Assembly (NCBI GenBank): GCA_025358055.1
Contig: JANYKV010000140.1
Span: forward strand, 20,513 to 84,512
Direction of reading: 5' to 3'
Origin: Gemmatimonadota bacterium
GTDB taxonomy: Bacteria; Gemmatimonadota; Gemmatimonadetes; Gemmatimonadales; GWC2-71-9
DNA: 64,000 nucleotides
Below the pieces are notes generated by a model that worked only from the letters and a program-made list of their open reading frames with translations, had not been told where the DNA came from and ran no database searches. Below, piece by piece: positions 17,998 to 25,652 of this stretch. The stretch's first letter is position 1. Each line of letters begins with the position of its first letter. A program made the position numbers and the translations under genes.

Positions 17998-19404
17998 CTA
18001 TTCACCCGCGTCTGCGTCGTCCAGCGCAATCGCGGCCACTGTGCGATGATGTTGGACCGGAGCCTCAATATACTTGCGGACCAGGGCCGCCGTGCCATTC
18101 ACCTTGAGCTGGTCGAACAGGAACCCAAACGTCTTCTCGAGATCACCGGCGATCGCCGCTCGCGTCGGCTCCGGCAGCGACCACATTTCCCGCTTGAACG
18201 GACCGATCGCCTTTTTCCGCGCCCGATAGTAAAACTGCTCCGGCGTGTCGCCAGCCTTCTTCTCGCTCGAAGCATTGGTGTCCAACCACGCACGAATCCG
18301 AGCCTTGAGGTCCTCAGGGAGGGCCGGGTGGTCCATGACGATATTCTGGAAATTGGTGGCCAAGTGAATCTCCGCCGTCTCGATTCGGGCAAAATTCCCG
18401 AACGCGTTCGACGGCAGTGTGCTCGCTCCGTGTTGAACGGCGCCCGCTAGCCCATACGCTGTGCGCGCTGCTTTCGAAAGCGCGTCGAGCGCGTTGAGGT
18501 CGAGAGCCACATCCGCGATCGACCCGTCCGGCAACACCACTCCGCCGTGCGAAGTTCCGGTCTGCACCGAAATCTTGCTGATCCCCGCGAGCCGGCCTTG
18601 TTGCGCCAGAGAGGCATTGAATCCCACCATGAAGGCGTGCAGCTCTTCGACAGTACTGTTCTTCATCCCGACCTCACCGATCTCGGCCCCAACGGAGACC
18701 GTGATCCCGGCGGGCTCGAGGCTTCTGATAAATGCGGTGATTTCGGCGGCCCGCGCGTAGTTGAGCCCCTGCTGCTCGAGGAGGGTCGGTTTGGAGAGGT
18801 CCACAAGAGTGGAGGTGTCGACATCGATGTTGTAGAACCCCGCCGCGATTTCCTCGGCAATGAGCTTTTTCACTTCACCCACTTCTCCCTCGGGATCCGT
18901 GGCGTACTTCTTGTGGTTGACTTGGCAATGATCACCTTGGATGAAGAGCGGAAGCGCATACCCCTCGCGCAGCGCCGCCCCGATCATCACCGAAACGTAC
19001 TCTGCGGGACGCTGTTCGGTGTAGGCAATTTCGGAGCGCGCGATTTCGAGGAGAATCGCGCCAGCATCCCGCACCATCGCCGCACGGAAGACCGCCCGGG
19101 CGGTATCGTATGCCAGCATTCGCACATTGATGGCGGGGACAGTGAACCCGGCACATTCCCCTCTCCCGCGAGCCAGGTACAGATCATGGATCGAAGCCGG
19201 GCGCACGCCGGTCGCTTGCCCCAACTCCCAGAGGACCCATCGCGCCGCTTCGGCTTCCGCCGGAATGCCCATCACCGCCAAACGGACCAATTGGTCCATC
19301 ACCGAGCTCTTGAGCTCTTCCGGTTGGTGGATGGCCAAACCGCTGGTACCTCGAGTCACCGACCCGCGAAAAAGGTCGAGAACCTGCTGAATTGCGTCGG
19401 CCAT
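17998..19404 (-). CDS. Class II fructose-bisphosphate aldolase
   Basis: A 468-residue zinc-dependent aldolase of glycolysis/gluconeogenesis, with dihydroxyacetone phosphate and glyceraldehyde 3-phosphate as the other side of the reaction. Metal and catalytic signatures are FIQGDHCQ, VSVGAEIGEVG, QTGTSHGGVVLPDG and the late QHGAST. It is longer than the usual 300-360 residues owing to an N-terminal helical region (about 80 residues) and a C-terminal extension, as in the larger aldolase subgroup. Tagatose-bisphosphate specificity cannot be excluded. It is divergent from pyk across the putative origin region. Confidence 0.88.
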   Translation of the reverse strand: MADAIQQVLDLFRGSVTRGTSGLAIHQPEELKSSVMDQLVRLAVMGIPAEAEAARWVLWELGQATGVRPASIHDLYLARGRGECAGFTVPAINVRMLAYDTARAVFRAAMVRDAGAILLEIARSEIAYTEQRPAEYVSVMIGAALREGYALPLFIQGDHCQVNHKKYATDPEGEVGEVKKLIAEEIAAGFYNIDVDTSTLVDLSKPTLLEQQGLNYARAAEITAFIRSLEPAGITVSVGAEIGEVGMKNSTVEELHAFMVGFNASLAQQGRLAGISKISVQTGTSHGGVVLPDGSIADVALDLNALDALSKAARTAYGLAGAVQHGASTLPSNAFGNFARIETAEIHLATNFQNIVMDHPALPEDLKARIRAWLDTNASSEKKAGDTPEQFYYRARKKAIGPFKREMWSLPEPTRAAIAGDLEKTFGFLFDQLKVNGTAALVRKYIEAPVQHHRTVAAIALDDADAGE

Positions 19405-20097
19405 GGCCAGAGGACCTTTACGTTACTGGTGACCAGCGGAGACGGTGCCAATCTAGACCGAGCACCGATGAGCGTCAAACGGCCTCGTGTGGCGCTGGAG
19501 TCTGGTCATTCCAATGTAAAGGACTTGTCACCACGAGGGCAGAAATGGTGTCTTTTCAACCGGGAACCAGCGCAATTCTGAGCCCCACTGGCACCCGTAC
19601 TTTTCCACACGCAGATCGATTGTTTATCCATTGTTGAATAATGACTTAGAGTTTGCCTTCAGTGTGGAGATCATTGCCAAGGACTAGGTCATTCTCTGAC
19701 AAGACCCTGCGCGCCCGATTCAGGAGATATCCAGGAATCCACTTGTGGATAACCCCGAGATTCCACAGAAATGTGCAGTCCTTCTTGCGGCCTAGAATCG
19801 CGGTTTTTTGCACCAGCAGAACCATTCCCCAATGTGGAAAACATGTTGGAGCCCGGAGACTATCGACAGGAAACCCGCAAGGGCACGCTGCTCCGGCGTG
19901 GAAACACGCTTGTCCACATTTTCCCGGGGAATTGCGGATCAAGTTCGGACGGGAGACATCGAACGAAGATCCGCCAAATACCGATCCGAATCACGAACTG
20001 TCCAAAGTCCGCTGTCGGCGACATTGATGCGGAAAATCATTGTGCGATCGCCCAACGACTTGGTTACCATTCTGACCAACCTGATCTGGATTCCGAT
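19405..20097. other. Putative replication origin region with DnaA-box cluster
   Basis: A gene-free, comparatively AT-rich 690-bp gap between divergent fba and pyk. It contains one perfect DnaA box TTATCCACA (minus strand, 19744-19752) and three with a single mismatch: TTTTCCACA at 19601-19609 (plus) and 19833-19841 (minus), and TTGTCCACA at 19910-19918 (plus). TTTTGCACC at 19806 and TTATCCATT at 19624 are weaker. By chance about 0.1 such near-perfect 9-mers are expected per 500 bp on both strands. All genes from 8.6 to 19.4 kb run leftward and the next three rightward, with dnaX-ybaB-recR nearby. dnaA and dnaN are not in the window, so this is a candidate only. Confidence 0.45.
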
Positions 20098-21513
20098 TTG
20101 CCGAATGAGGTACGCCGCACCAAGATCGTTGCGACGCTCGGGCCTGCGTGGGATCGGCCCGACCAAATGCGAGCCATGTTTGATGCCGGTGTCAACGTCG
20201 TGCGCATCAACGCATCGCACGGGACACCCGAGATTCGTACGCGATGGATCCGCGATCTTCAATCCGTGCAGCGCGGGCGCCTCCTCTCCTCTGCGATCCT
20301 CGTCGATCTTCAGGGCCCCCGGATTCGGGTCGGGACCCTGAGCACACCCCTCGACCTCGTGCCGGGTCAGGCCGTCACTTTCGCGCCTGAAGCCGAAGCC
20401 GGAGCAGGTGAAATCCCGACCACCTACGACGATCTCGCCTCCGACGTGCGCCCTGGAGCGGTTATCCTCCTCGATGACGGCCTGCTCGCAGTGGATGTGA
20501 TCGGAGTCAACGGTCGCCGGGTGCAAGGAAAGGTCCGCTACGGCGGACAACTCAAGTCGAACAAGGGAATGAACCTTCCCGGCATCGACGTCTCCGCGCC
20601 GGCCGTCACCGAACGCGATCGCGAGGAAGCGATCCGGGCCGTGGAGCTGGGAGTCGATTACGTGGCGCTGTCGTTCGTCCGGCGGCCGGAGGATCTCAGG
20701 GCCCTCCGAGCACTGGTCCCGGTGCCAATCAAGATCATCGCCAAGATTGAGAAGGATACCGCGCTCACGAACTTGGAGGGGATCCTCGATGCCTGTGACG
20801 GAATCATGGTCGCGCGCGGCGACTTGGGGGTGGAGCTGCCGTTCGAACGCGTACCGCTCGAACAGAAGCGTCTCATCCACGAAGCCAACCGGCACGGGAA
20901 ACCGGTCATCACGGCCACGCAGATGCTGGAATCGATGATCCATGCACCCCGCCCCACCCGCGCCGAGGTGTCTGACGTGGCGAATGCCATTCTCGACGGG
21001 ACCGATGCCCTGATGCTTTCCGCCGAAACCGCCGTCGGGAGCTACGCTCAGGAGTCGGTGTTGGCCATGGACCGCATCGCGTGCGAAGTCGAAGCCCATC
21101 GAAGCGATGCAGCATTCGCGCACTCCGCCGTGGCCCAAACGCACGCGACCATCAATACCGAAGATGCGATTTCCGTCGGCGTTGCCTCAGCGGCGCGCAT
21201 GCTCAAGACGCCGGTCATTGTCTGCTTCACCGCGAGCGGGTTCACGGCCAGGACCGTGGCCTCGTATCGCCCCGGGGTGCCGATTTTCGCGATGACGCCG
21301 GAACCCGAGACCTTTCGTCAGCTCGCTTTGGTATGGGGAGTGATCCCGGCACTCTCCGACCATCTCCCGAACTACGAATCGATGTTCCCGGTTGCGCGAG
21401 ACCGGCTGCTTCAAATGGGGCTCGCCAAACGCGGAGATCGCGTGGTGGTGACTGCCGGAGTGCCGTTCGATCTTGCGGGCACCACGAATTTGCTCAAAAT
21501 CGAGACGCTCTGA
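20098..21513 (+). CDS. pyk: Pyruvate kinase
   Basis: Catalyses phosphoenolpyruvate + ADP to pyruvate + ATP, the last step of glycolysis. It has the N-terminal RRTKIVATLGPAWD, NASHGT, LVDLQGPRIRVG and SNKGMNLPGI. The active-site IIAKIEK lysine region, the signature MVARGDLGVELPFERVP and a C-terminal allosteric domain (SVGVASAARML onward) follow. The start is uncertain: TTG 20098 gives 471 residues, the family length. The frame is open back to 19771, but the upstream part carries the DnaA-box region and no Pyk similarity. No good ribosome-binding site is seen at any candidate. Confidence 0.95.
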   Translation: MPNEVRRTKIVATLGPAWDRPDQMRAMFDAGVNVVRINASHGTPEIRTRWIRDLQSVQRGRLLSSAILVDLQGPRIRVGTLSTPLDLVPGQAVTFAPEAEAGAGEIPTTYDDLASDVRPGAVILLDDGLLAVDVIGVNGRRVQGKVRYGGQLKSNKGMNLPGIDVSAPAVTERDREEAIRAVELGVDYVALSFVRRPEDLRALRALVPVPIKIIAKIEKDTALTNLEGILDACDGIMVARGDLGVELPFERVPLEQKRLIHEANRHGKPVITATQMLESMIHAPRPTRAEVSDVANAILDGTDALMLSAETAVGSYAQESVLAMDRIACEVEAHRSDAAFAHSAVAQTHATINTEDAISVGVASAARMLKTPVIVCFTASGFTARTVASYRPGVPIFAMTPEPETFRQLALVWGVIPALSDHLPNYESMFPVARDRLLQMGLAKRGDRVVVTAGVPFDLAGTTNLLKIETL

Positions 21514-21517
21514 CCGA

Positions 21518-22291
21518 ATGCGGCTCACACTGCTCGGCACGGGCACGTCGTTCGGGGTGCCGCAAATCGGGTGCTCGTGCGACGTGTGCCAGTCGAGCGA
21601 CCCCCGTGACCGCCGAACTCGCACCGGCGCCCTGCTCGAGGCCGACGGCAGCACCCTCCTGATCGATACACCGCCGGAACTTCGGTTGCAGTTGCTCGCG
21701 GCGAAGGTGGACCACCTGGACGCTGTGCTATACACCCACGAGCATGCCGATCATACCCATGGGATCGACGATCTCCGCATGTTCTCGCTCCGGCGCCGCG
21801 CGGCCCTCCCACTCTACGGGCCCGAACGAACTCTCGAGTATCTGCGGGGCGCATTCCGGTACATTTTCGACGACGCCGTTCAACCGCCCGTGGGAACATC
21901 GAAGCCGGTCCTCTCGTTGTATCCGCTCGAAGCGAACCGAGCGACCACGATCGCCGGGGTCTCGGTCCTTCCCCTCGCGTTCGAACACGGGTTCGCAACG
22001 GTCTTCGGCTACCGCTTTGGGAACATCGCATATCTCACGGATGTCAAACGGATTCCTGACACCTCGCTCCACGCGCTCCGCGGCGTCAAAACCATGGTGA
22101 TCAACGCGCTCTGGTGGCGCCCCCACCCCACCCACCTGAGTATTGATGAGGCCATCGCCACCGCGCGAGCGGTCGGCGCGACGCGCACTCTGCTTACGCA
22201 CCTCACCCACGAGACGGGACACGCCGACCTCGCGGGACGGTTGCCCGCGGGTATCGAGCCGGCCTATGACGGTTTGGTTTTGGAGGATTGA
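21518..22291 (+). CDS. MBL-fold metallohydrolase, PhnP-like
   Basis: A 257-residue metallo-beta-lactamase fold protein. The metal motif is YTHEHADHTHGID (HxHxDH), preceded by LLGTGTSFGVPQIGCSCDVC, whose CxCxxC is the structural zinc site of PhnP-type phosphodiesterases. Later ligands appear in LTDVKRIPD and THLTHETGH. PhnP cleaves cyclic ribose phosphates in phosphonate use, but chromosomal homologues without phn genes, as here, have unknown substrates. The start ATG 21518 (MRLTLLGTG) lies 4 bases after the pyk stop. The last bases overlap the region carrying the pgi ribosome-binding site. Confidence 0.88.
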   Translation: MRLTLLGTGTSFGVPQIGCSCDVCQSSDPRDRRTRTGALLEADGSTLLIDTPPELRLQLLAAKVDHLDAVLYTHEHADHTHGIDDLRMFSLRRRAALPLYGPERTLEYLRGAFRYIFDDAVQPPVGTSKPVLSLYPLEANRATTIAGVSVLPLAFEHGFATVFGYRFGNIAYLTDVKRIPDTSLHALRGVKTMVINALWWRPHPTHLSIDEAIATARAVGATRTLLTHLTHETGHADLAGRLPAGIEPAYDGLVLED

Positions 22292-22293
22292 CG

Positions 22294-23670
22294 ATGAAGC
22301 TCCATTACGGACGCATGCTCACTGAAAACCTCGATGGCCAACATGGTCTGACCCGGGAGCGGATGCATGCGCTCACCTCTCGGTTTCCGAGTGTCCACGC
22401 CGAGGTGAAGACGAGGCGGAACGCCGGCGAATACGGATTCTATGCCTTGGGACAACAGGAAAACACGGTCCGCTGGATTCGCCGTTTTGCCGAGGGCGTT
22501 GGCCAAGCCTATGATCATGTGGTCGTCCTCGGTATCGGTGGCTCATCGCTCGGTGTCAAAGCCGTCATCAATGCGCTCAAAGCTCCCGCATGGAACGAGC
22601 TCGACGATGAGGGCCGGGATTTCTTCCCCAAGATCACGGTGCTCGAAAACGTCGATCCGTCCTCGATACAAGCCGCGCTCAAACGGATCGATCCGCGCCG
22701 GGCGCTCGTGAACGTGATCAGCAAATCGGGCGGGACGACCGAGACGCTGGCCCAGTATCTCGTCGTCCGGGCGTGGCTCGACGCCGCACTCGGTGCGGAC
22801 GTCGCCGTGCGGCACTTGGTGTTCACCACGGATCCGGTGAGTGGTCCGCTCCGCGCATTGGCCGGACGGGAAGGAATTCCGTGTCTTGAGGTTCCGCCCG
22901 ATGTAGGAGGGCGCTTTAGTGTCCTCTCCCCGGTGGGCCTATTCCCCGCCGCACTCATCGGCGTCGACATCGACGCCCTCTTGTCCGGTGCCCGTCATGC
23001 CATTGCCCGCGCCGAGCAGGCCGACCTGCTCCAGAATCCAGCGGCGCTCTATGCCGGACTTCTCTGGACCGCGGATACCTCCCTCGGCGCACGCATTCAT
23101 TTCGTGATGCCATACAGCGACCGCCTACGGGACTTCGCCGACTGGTATCGCCAGCTCTGGGCCGAAAGTCTCGCCAAGCGGCTCGACCGGCGAGGGGAGC
23201 CGGTCTTTGCCGGCCCGACACCCGTGGGCTCGATCGGCGCGACCGATCAACACAGCCAAGTGCAGCTGTTTATGGAAGGCCCATACGACAAAGTGATCTC
23301 CTTTATTCGGCTGGAGGATCCCGGCCCCGATATCATGATTCCAACCCGACCGAACCTGCCGCCGGAGCTCTCATTTTTGCCGGGCCATTCGCTGGGAGAA
23401 CTCCTCCGCGTGGAGCAACAGGCAACGGCGGCTGCATTGGCGCGGATGGGACGAATGCACTGCACGCTGGAGCTGCCGGACCTCACAACGGAGACCTTTG
23501 GCGAACTGATCATGTTCTACCAACTCGCGGCCGGATTCGCCGGAGTGTGGTATGGTGTCGATCCGTTCGATCAACCGGGGGTCGAGCTCGGCAAGAAACT
23601 CATTTATGCCGCCATGGGACGGCCGGGATATCCGGCCGAGGCTGCGAGTCCAGAGGCGCCGACGGCGTAA
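22294..23670 (+). CDS. pgi: Glucose-6-phosphate isomerase
   Basis: Interconverts glucose 6-phosphate and fructose 6-phosphate. The 458-residue protein has VVLGIGGSSLGVKAVINAL, the SIS-domain phrase VISKSGGTTETLAQ, GSIGATDQHSQVQLFMEG and a C-terminal helix with the catalytic region. The start ATG 22294 is preceded by GGAGG seven bases upstream. The length is of the shorter bacterial/archaeal-type class. It forms a three-gene unit with pyk and the PhnP-like gene, so two of the three genes are glycolytic. Confidence 0.95.
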   Translation: MKLHYGRMLTENLDGQHGLTRERMHALTSRFPSVHAEVKTRRNAGEYGFYALGQQENTVRWIRRFAEGVGQAYDHVVVLGIGGSSLGVKAVINALKAPAWNELDDEGRDFFPKITVLENVDPSSIQAALKRIDPRRALVNVISKSGGTTETLAQYLVVRAWLDAALGADVAVRHLVFTTDPVSGPLRALAGREGIPCLEVPPDVGGRFSVLSPVGLFPAALIGVDIDALLSGARHAIARAEQADLLQNPAALYAGLLWTADTSLGARIHFVMPYSDRLRDFADWYRQLWAESLAKRLDRRGEPVFAGPTPVGSIGATDQHSQVQLFMEGPYDKVISFIRLEDPGPDIMIPTRPNLPPELSFLPGHSLGELLRVEQQATAAALARMGRMHCTLELPDLTTETFGELIMFYQLAAGFAGVWYGVDPFDQPGVELGKKLIYAAMGRPGYPAEAASPEAPTA

Positions 23671-23692
23671 GGCCCCGATCTTCCGTTCGCCA

Positions 23693-24193
23693 TCACTCCG
23701 CATCATGAGCGAATTCCGTCGGGGCCGGATACATTCGACCCCTACCCTGGGATCGACTTGAACGGCCAGCTTGGTGAACGAGCCAGCGCGAAGGATTCCA
23801 GGCAAGGTACTCTCGAAACGCGTGGAGGTCGCGTGGGGATCGGACCACGCGGTCATAGAAACTCCGCTGCCATAGCGGACCATTTCCGATCAAACGCTTC
23901 CCTCGCGCCTCCCGGGTCGCAGCGGCCTTGAATCTTCCGATCACGTCTGAAAGCCTCGTCCGTTCGCTGGCCGGAAGCCACAAAATGCCGTGGATATGAT
24001 CGGGCATCACGACGGATGAATCAATTCGGGTTCCGACAACAAATTCCGGGATCGATGACCAACACCGAGAGACGATCGCGCCAACAGAGGTCAAAACAAG
24101 CCGCCCATTCGCCCAGCGAGACAGGACTTTACTCCGATCTTTAGTGCAGATCGTGATGAAGTAATGGCGCGCGGAACGACAATCGAAGCCCAC
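23693..24193 (-). mobile_element. REP-associated tyrosine transposase (RAYT, Y1/IS200-like)
   Basis: A 166-residue Y1-family transposase. It has HYFITICTKDRSKVL, the HUH motif in VMPDHIHGILWL (H66, H68), WQRSFYDRVV and the RAYT-typical REYLAWNPSRW. Candidate catalytic tyrosines are Y113 and Y129. RAYTs are domesticated single-copy enzymes that process REP palindromes rather than whole insertion sequences. Consistent with this, degenerate GGATRCATTCGGCC-type palindromes lie at its 3' end (23719) and upstream (24291-24413), and no IS ends are visible. The start GTG 24193 is the only one in frame; the tail after residue 145 is not conserved in my recollection of the family. Confidence 0.85.
23719..23745. 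repeat. REP-like imperfect palindrome at the 3' end of the RAYT gene
   Basis: TCGGGGCCGGATACATTCGA then CCCCTAC: an imperfect hairpin with a GGGG/CCCC base. Its first 11 bases (TCGGGGCCGGA) recur at 34126, at 34144 and, inverted, at 34158. It lies within the last codons of the transposase gene. Confidence 0.5.
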
Positions 24194-24290
24194 CGGTCGT
24201 GGTGTCGACCGATGCCCAATCCCGGAGCGCTCACTTACCCTCTCACAGTGATAGGCCTCCGCAGCCCGCGCAGTTGCACCGGCGGAACGC

Positions 24291-24413
24291 GGGCCGAGTC
24301 ATTTCTACCCCTACGTGTCCGCCGGATGCATTCGGGCCGGAAGGATCCCACCCGCACGTTTCGGCCCCGAAGTTGCCATTTCTGCCACCACGCGCTGGAT
24401 ACAATTTTCGGCC
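24291..24413. repeat. Cluster of degenerate REP-like elements upstream of RAYT
   Basis: Three related units: GGGCCGAGTCATTTCTACCC (24291), GCCGGATGCATTCGGGCCGG (24321) and CTGGATACAATTTTCGGCC (24395). All are variations of GGATRCA(T)n then CGG-CC as in the copy at 23719. They occupy the space between the RAYT gene and the next gene on the other strand. Confidence 0.4.
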
Positions 24414-24445
24414 GAACAAGGCCTAACACCATGTGGAGAAATGAC

Positions 24446-25213
24446 ATGGACATCAGAACCAGGCTGCAATCCATTCTCTTTCCGACCCGGTTGGAGGCAA
24501 ATCATTCCGTCCCCAAGGGGTCGAAAACTCCGAACCCGGCAAATCTTGGAACGTTCCGAGAGCGATTCGATCAAGCGCTCGCGGGCCATTCCAGCGGCAT
24601 GGTGAATTCCGCGGCCCCGACTCGAATCGCAGTCGAGCGACCGATTTCGATTCCCGTGCCGCTGACGGCCGACACCGGAGCCACCTCGACCCCGGTCGAT
24701 CGTCCACCGACGTTCGTCCCTTTCGACCCTCCGGCAGCCGTGGAGGTGACCGTGAATCAGCCGATCTTGGTGCAGACTCCGGTTGATCCTTCGCTGGCAT
24801 TGCCGACACCAACGATCGCACGGATGCAAGCCACTCTGGTCTCGAGCTCAACGACTTCGGCCTCCCCCTCCTACGCGGCCGATCTCACACCCGCTGGCTT
24901 CCTTCCACCTCTTTCGCCGACCGCGAGCGGCGGAGCGGGCCTCGGCATTGCGACCAACGACAGCGAAGTGCAGGGCGAGATCACCCTCAAGTACGAGCAG
25001 TACACGCATCCAACGCAGCAAGGAATCAGCGACATTGGCAGCGAAGGGCGGATGTTCCGCTCCGCAGTCGCTCAGGGGCTCGTTCCAGACTCCCCTGAGG
25101 GTCTTGGTACCCTCCTCGCAAACTTGTCTCCAGCGCGCCCCCAGCAGAATCCAGCGGCCCGCGCGTTCTTCGACAAGTGGTTTGGCTATCCCACCTCGAG
25201 CGTAAACGTATAG
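24446..25213 (+). CDS. Hypothetical protein, Pro/Ser/Thr-rich
   Basis: A 255-residue protein that I do not recognise. A short basic N-terminus (MDIRTRLQSILFPTRLEA) is followed by about 120 residues of low complexity rich in Pro, Thr, Val and Ser with no membrane segment. A more structured C-terminal part (EVQGEITLKYEQYTHPTQQG, then FFDKWFGYPTSSVNV) ends it. The start ATG 24446 has GGAG seven bases upstream, which supports real translation. There is no signal peptide and no cysteine. It stands alone between the REP cluster and the Big2 gene; a hairpin follows at 25248. Confidence 0.6.
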   Translation: MDIRTRLQSILFPTRLEANHSVPKGSKTPNPANLGTFRERFDQALAGHSSGMVNSAAPTRIAVERPISIPVPLTADTGATSTPVDRPPTFVPFDPPAAVEVTVNQPILVQTPVDPSLALPTPTIARMQATLVSSSTTSASPSYAADLTPAGFLPPLSPTASGGAGLGIATNDSEVQGEITLKYEQYTHPTQQGISDIGSEGRMFRSAVAQGLVPDSPEGLGTLLANLSPARPQQNPAARAFFDKWFGYPTSSVNV

Positions 25214-25247
25214 CACTTGGACCCCGCAGCTCCTCGAGATTGATCCA

Positions 25248-25288
25248 CTCACGCGGGGAGAGATCACACCCCTCCCTCTCCGCGTGAG
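25248..25288 (+). terminator. Hairpin after the hypothetical gene
   Basis: CTCACGCGGGGAGAG pairs with CTCTCCGCGTGAG around a 13-base loop, with two unpaired G. It lies 35 bases past the stop at 25213 and has no T-run, so it may terminate poorly or only stabilise the mRNA 3' end. Confidence 0.45.
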
Positions 25289-25570
25289 AATCGCGCCAGC
25301 GGAACCCTCAGCGACTCCACCTGTTCGTTCCTTCCCAATACTTGTGAACGAATTCCAATAACAATTGATGCGGACACGAGGCGAACCCGGAAGGGTCCGA
25401 ATGGAGGGCGGTTGTAAGGCACACCCGCCCACCGGGAGGCGCAAGCACTCTGGAACAGGAGGAAAGCCTCGTCAGTCGGCGAAGACCAGCCAGCAGGCTT
25501 TCTGGGCAACTTCTCCCGCCGGAAGGGCACTGGTTGAGAGCGATTCTGACTGGCTCCACCGCAAACAAAA

Positions 25571-25592
25571 AGCCCCGCCACATGGCGGGGCT
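25571..25592 (-). terminator. Rho-independent terminator of the Big2 lipoprotein gene
   Basis: A perfect 10-bp inverted repeat AGCCCCGCCA/TGGCGGGGCT with a two-base loop. On the minus strand it is followed by TTTTTGTTTGC, a canonical intrinsic terminator 60 bases past the stop. Confidence 0.85.
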
Positions 25593-25652
25593 TCCTGCTT
25601 TACCGTTGTGTTGCACCAAAGGGCCGGCCGAAACCGACCCCTTCTGCTTCGA

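Larger units (their letters stand above)
25214..25652. other. Intergenic region between convergent genes
   Basis: A 439-bp gap holding two hairpins: an imperfect one at 25248-25288 after the hypothetical gene, and the terminator of the Big2 gene at 25571-25592. Nothing gene-like is visible between them. Confidence 0.6.

Noticed and set aside
19939..21144. 401-codon minus-strand open frame opposite pyk
   Set aside because: Shadow of pyruvate kinase; also crosses the putative origin gap without change in composition.
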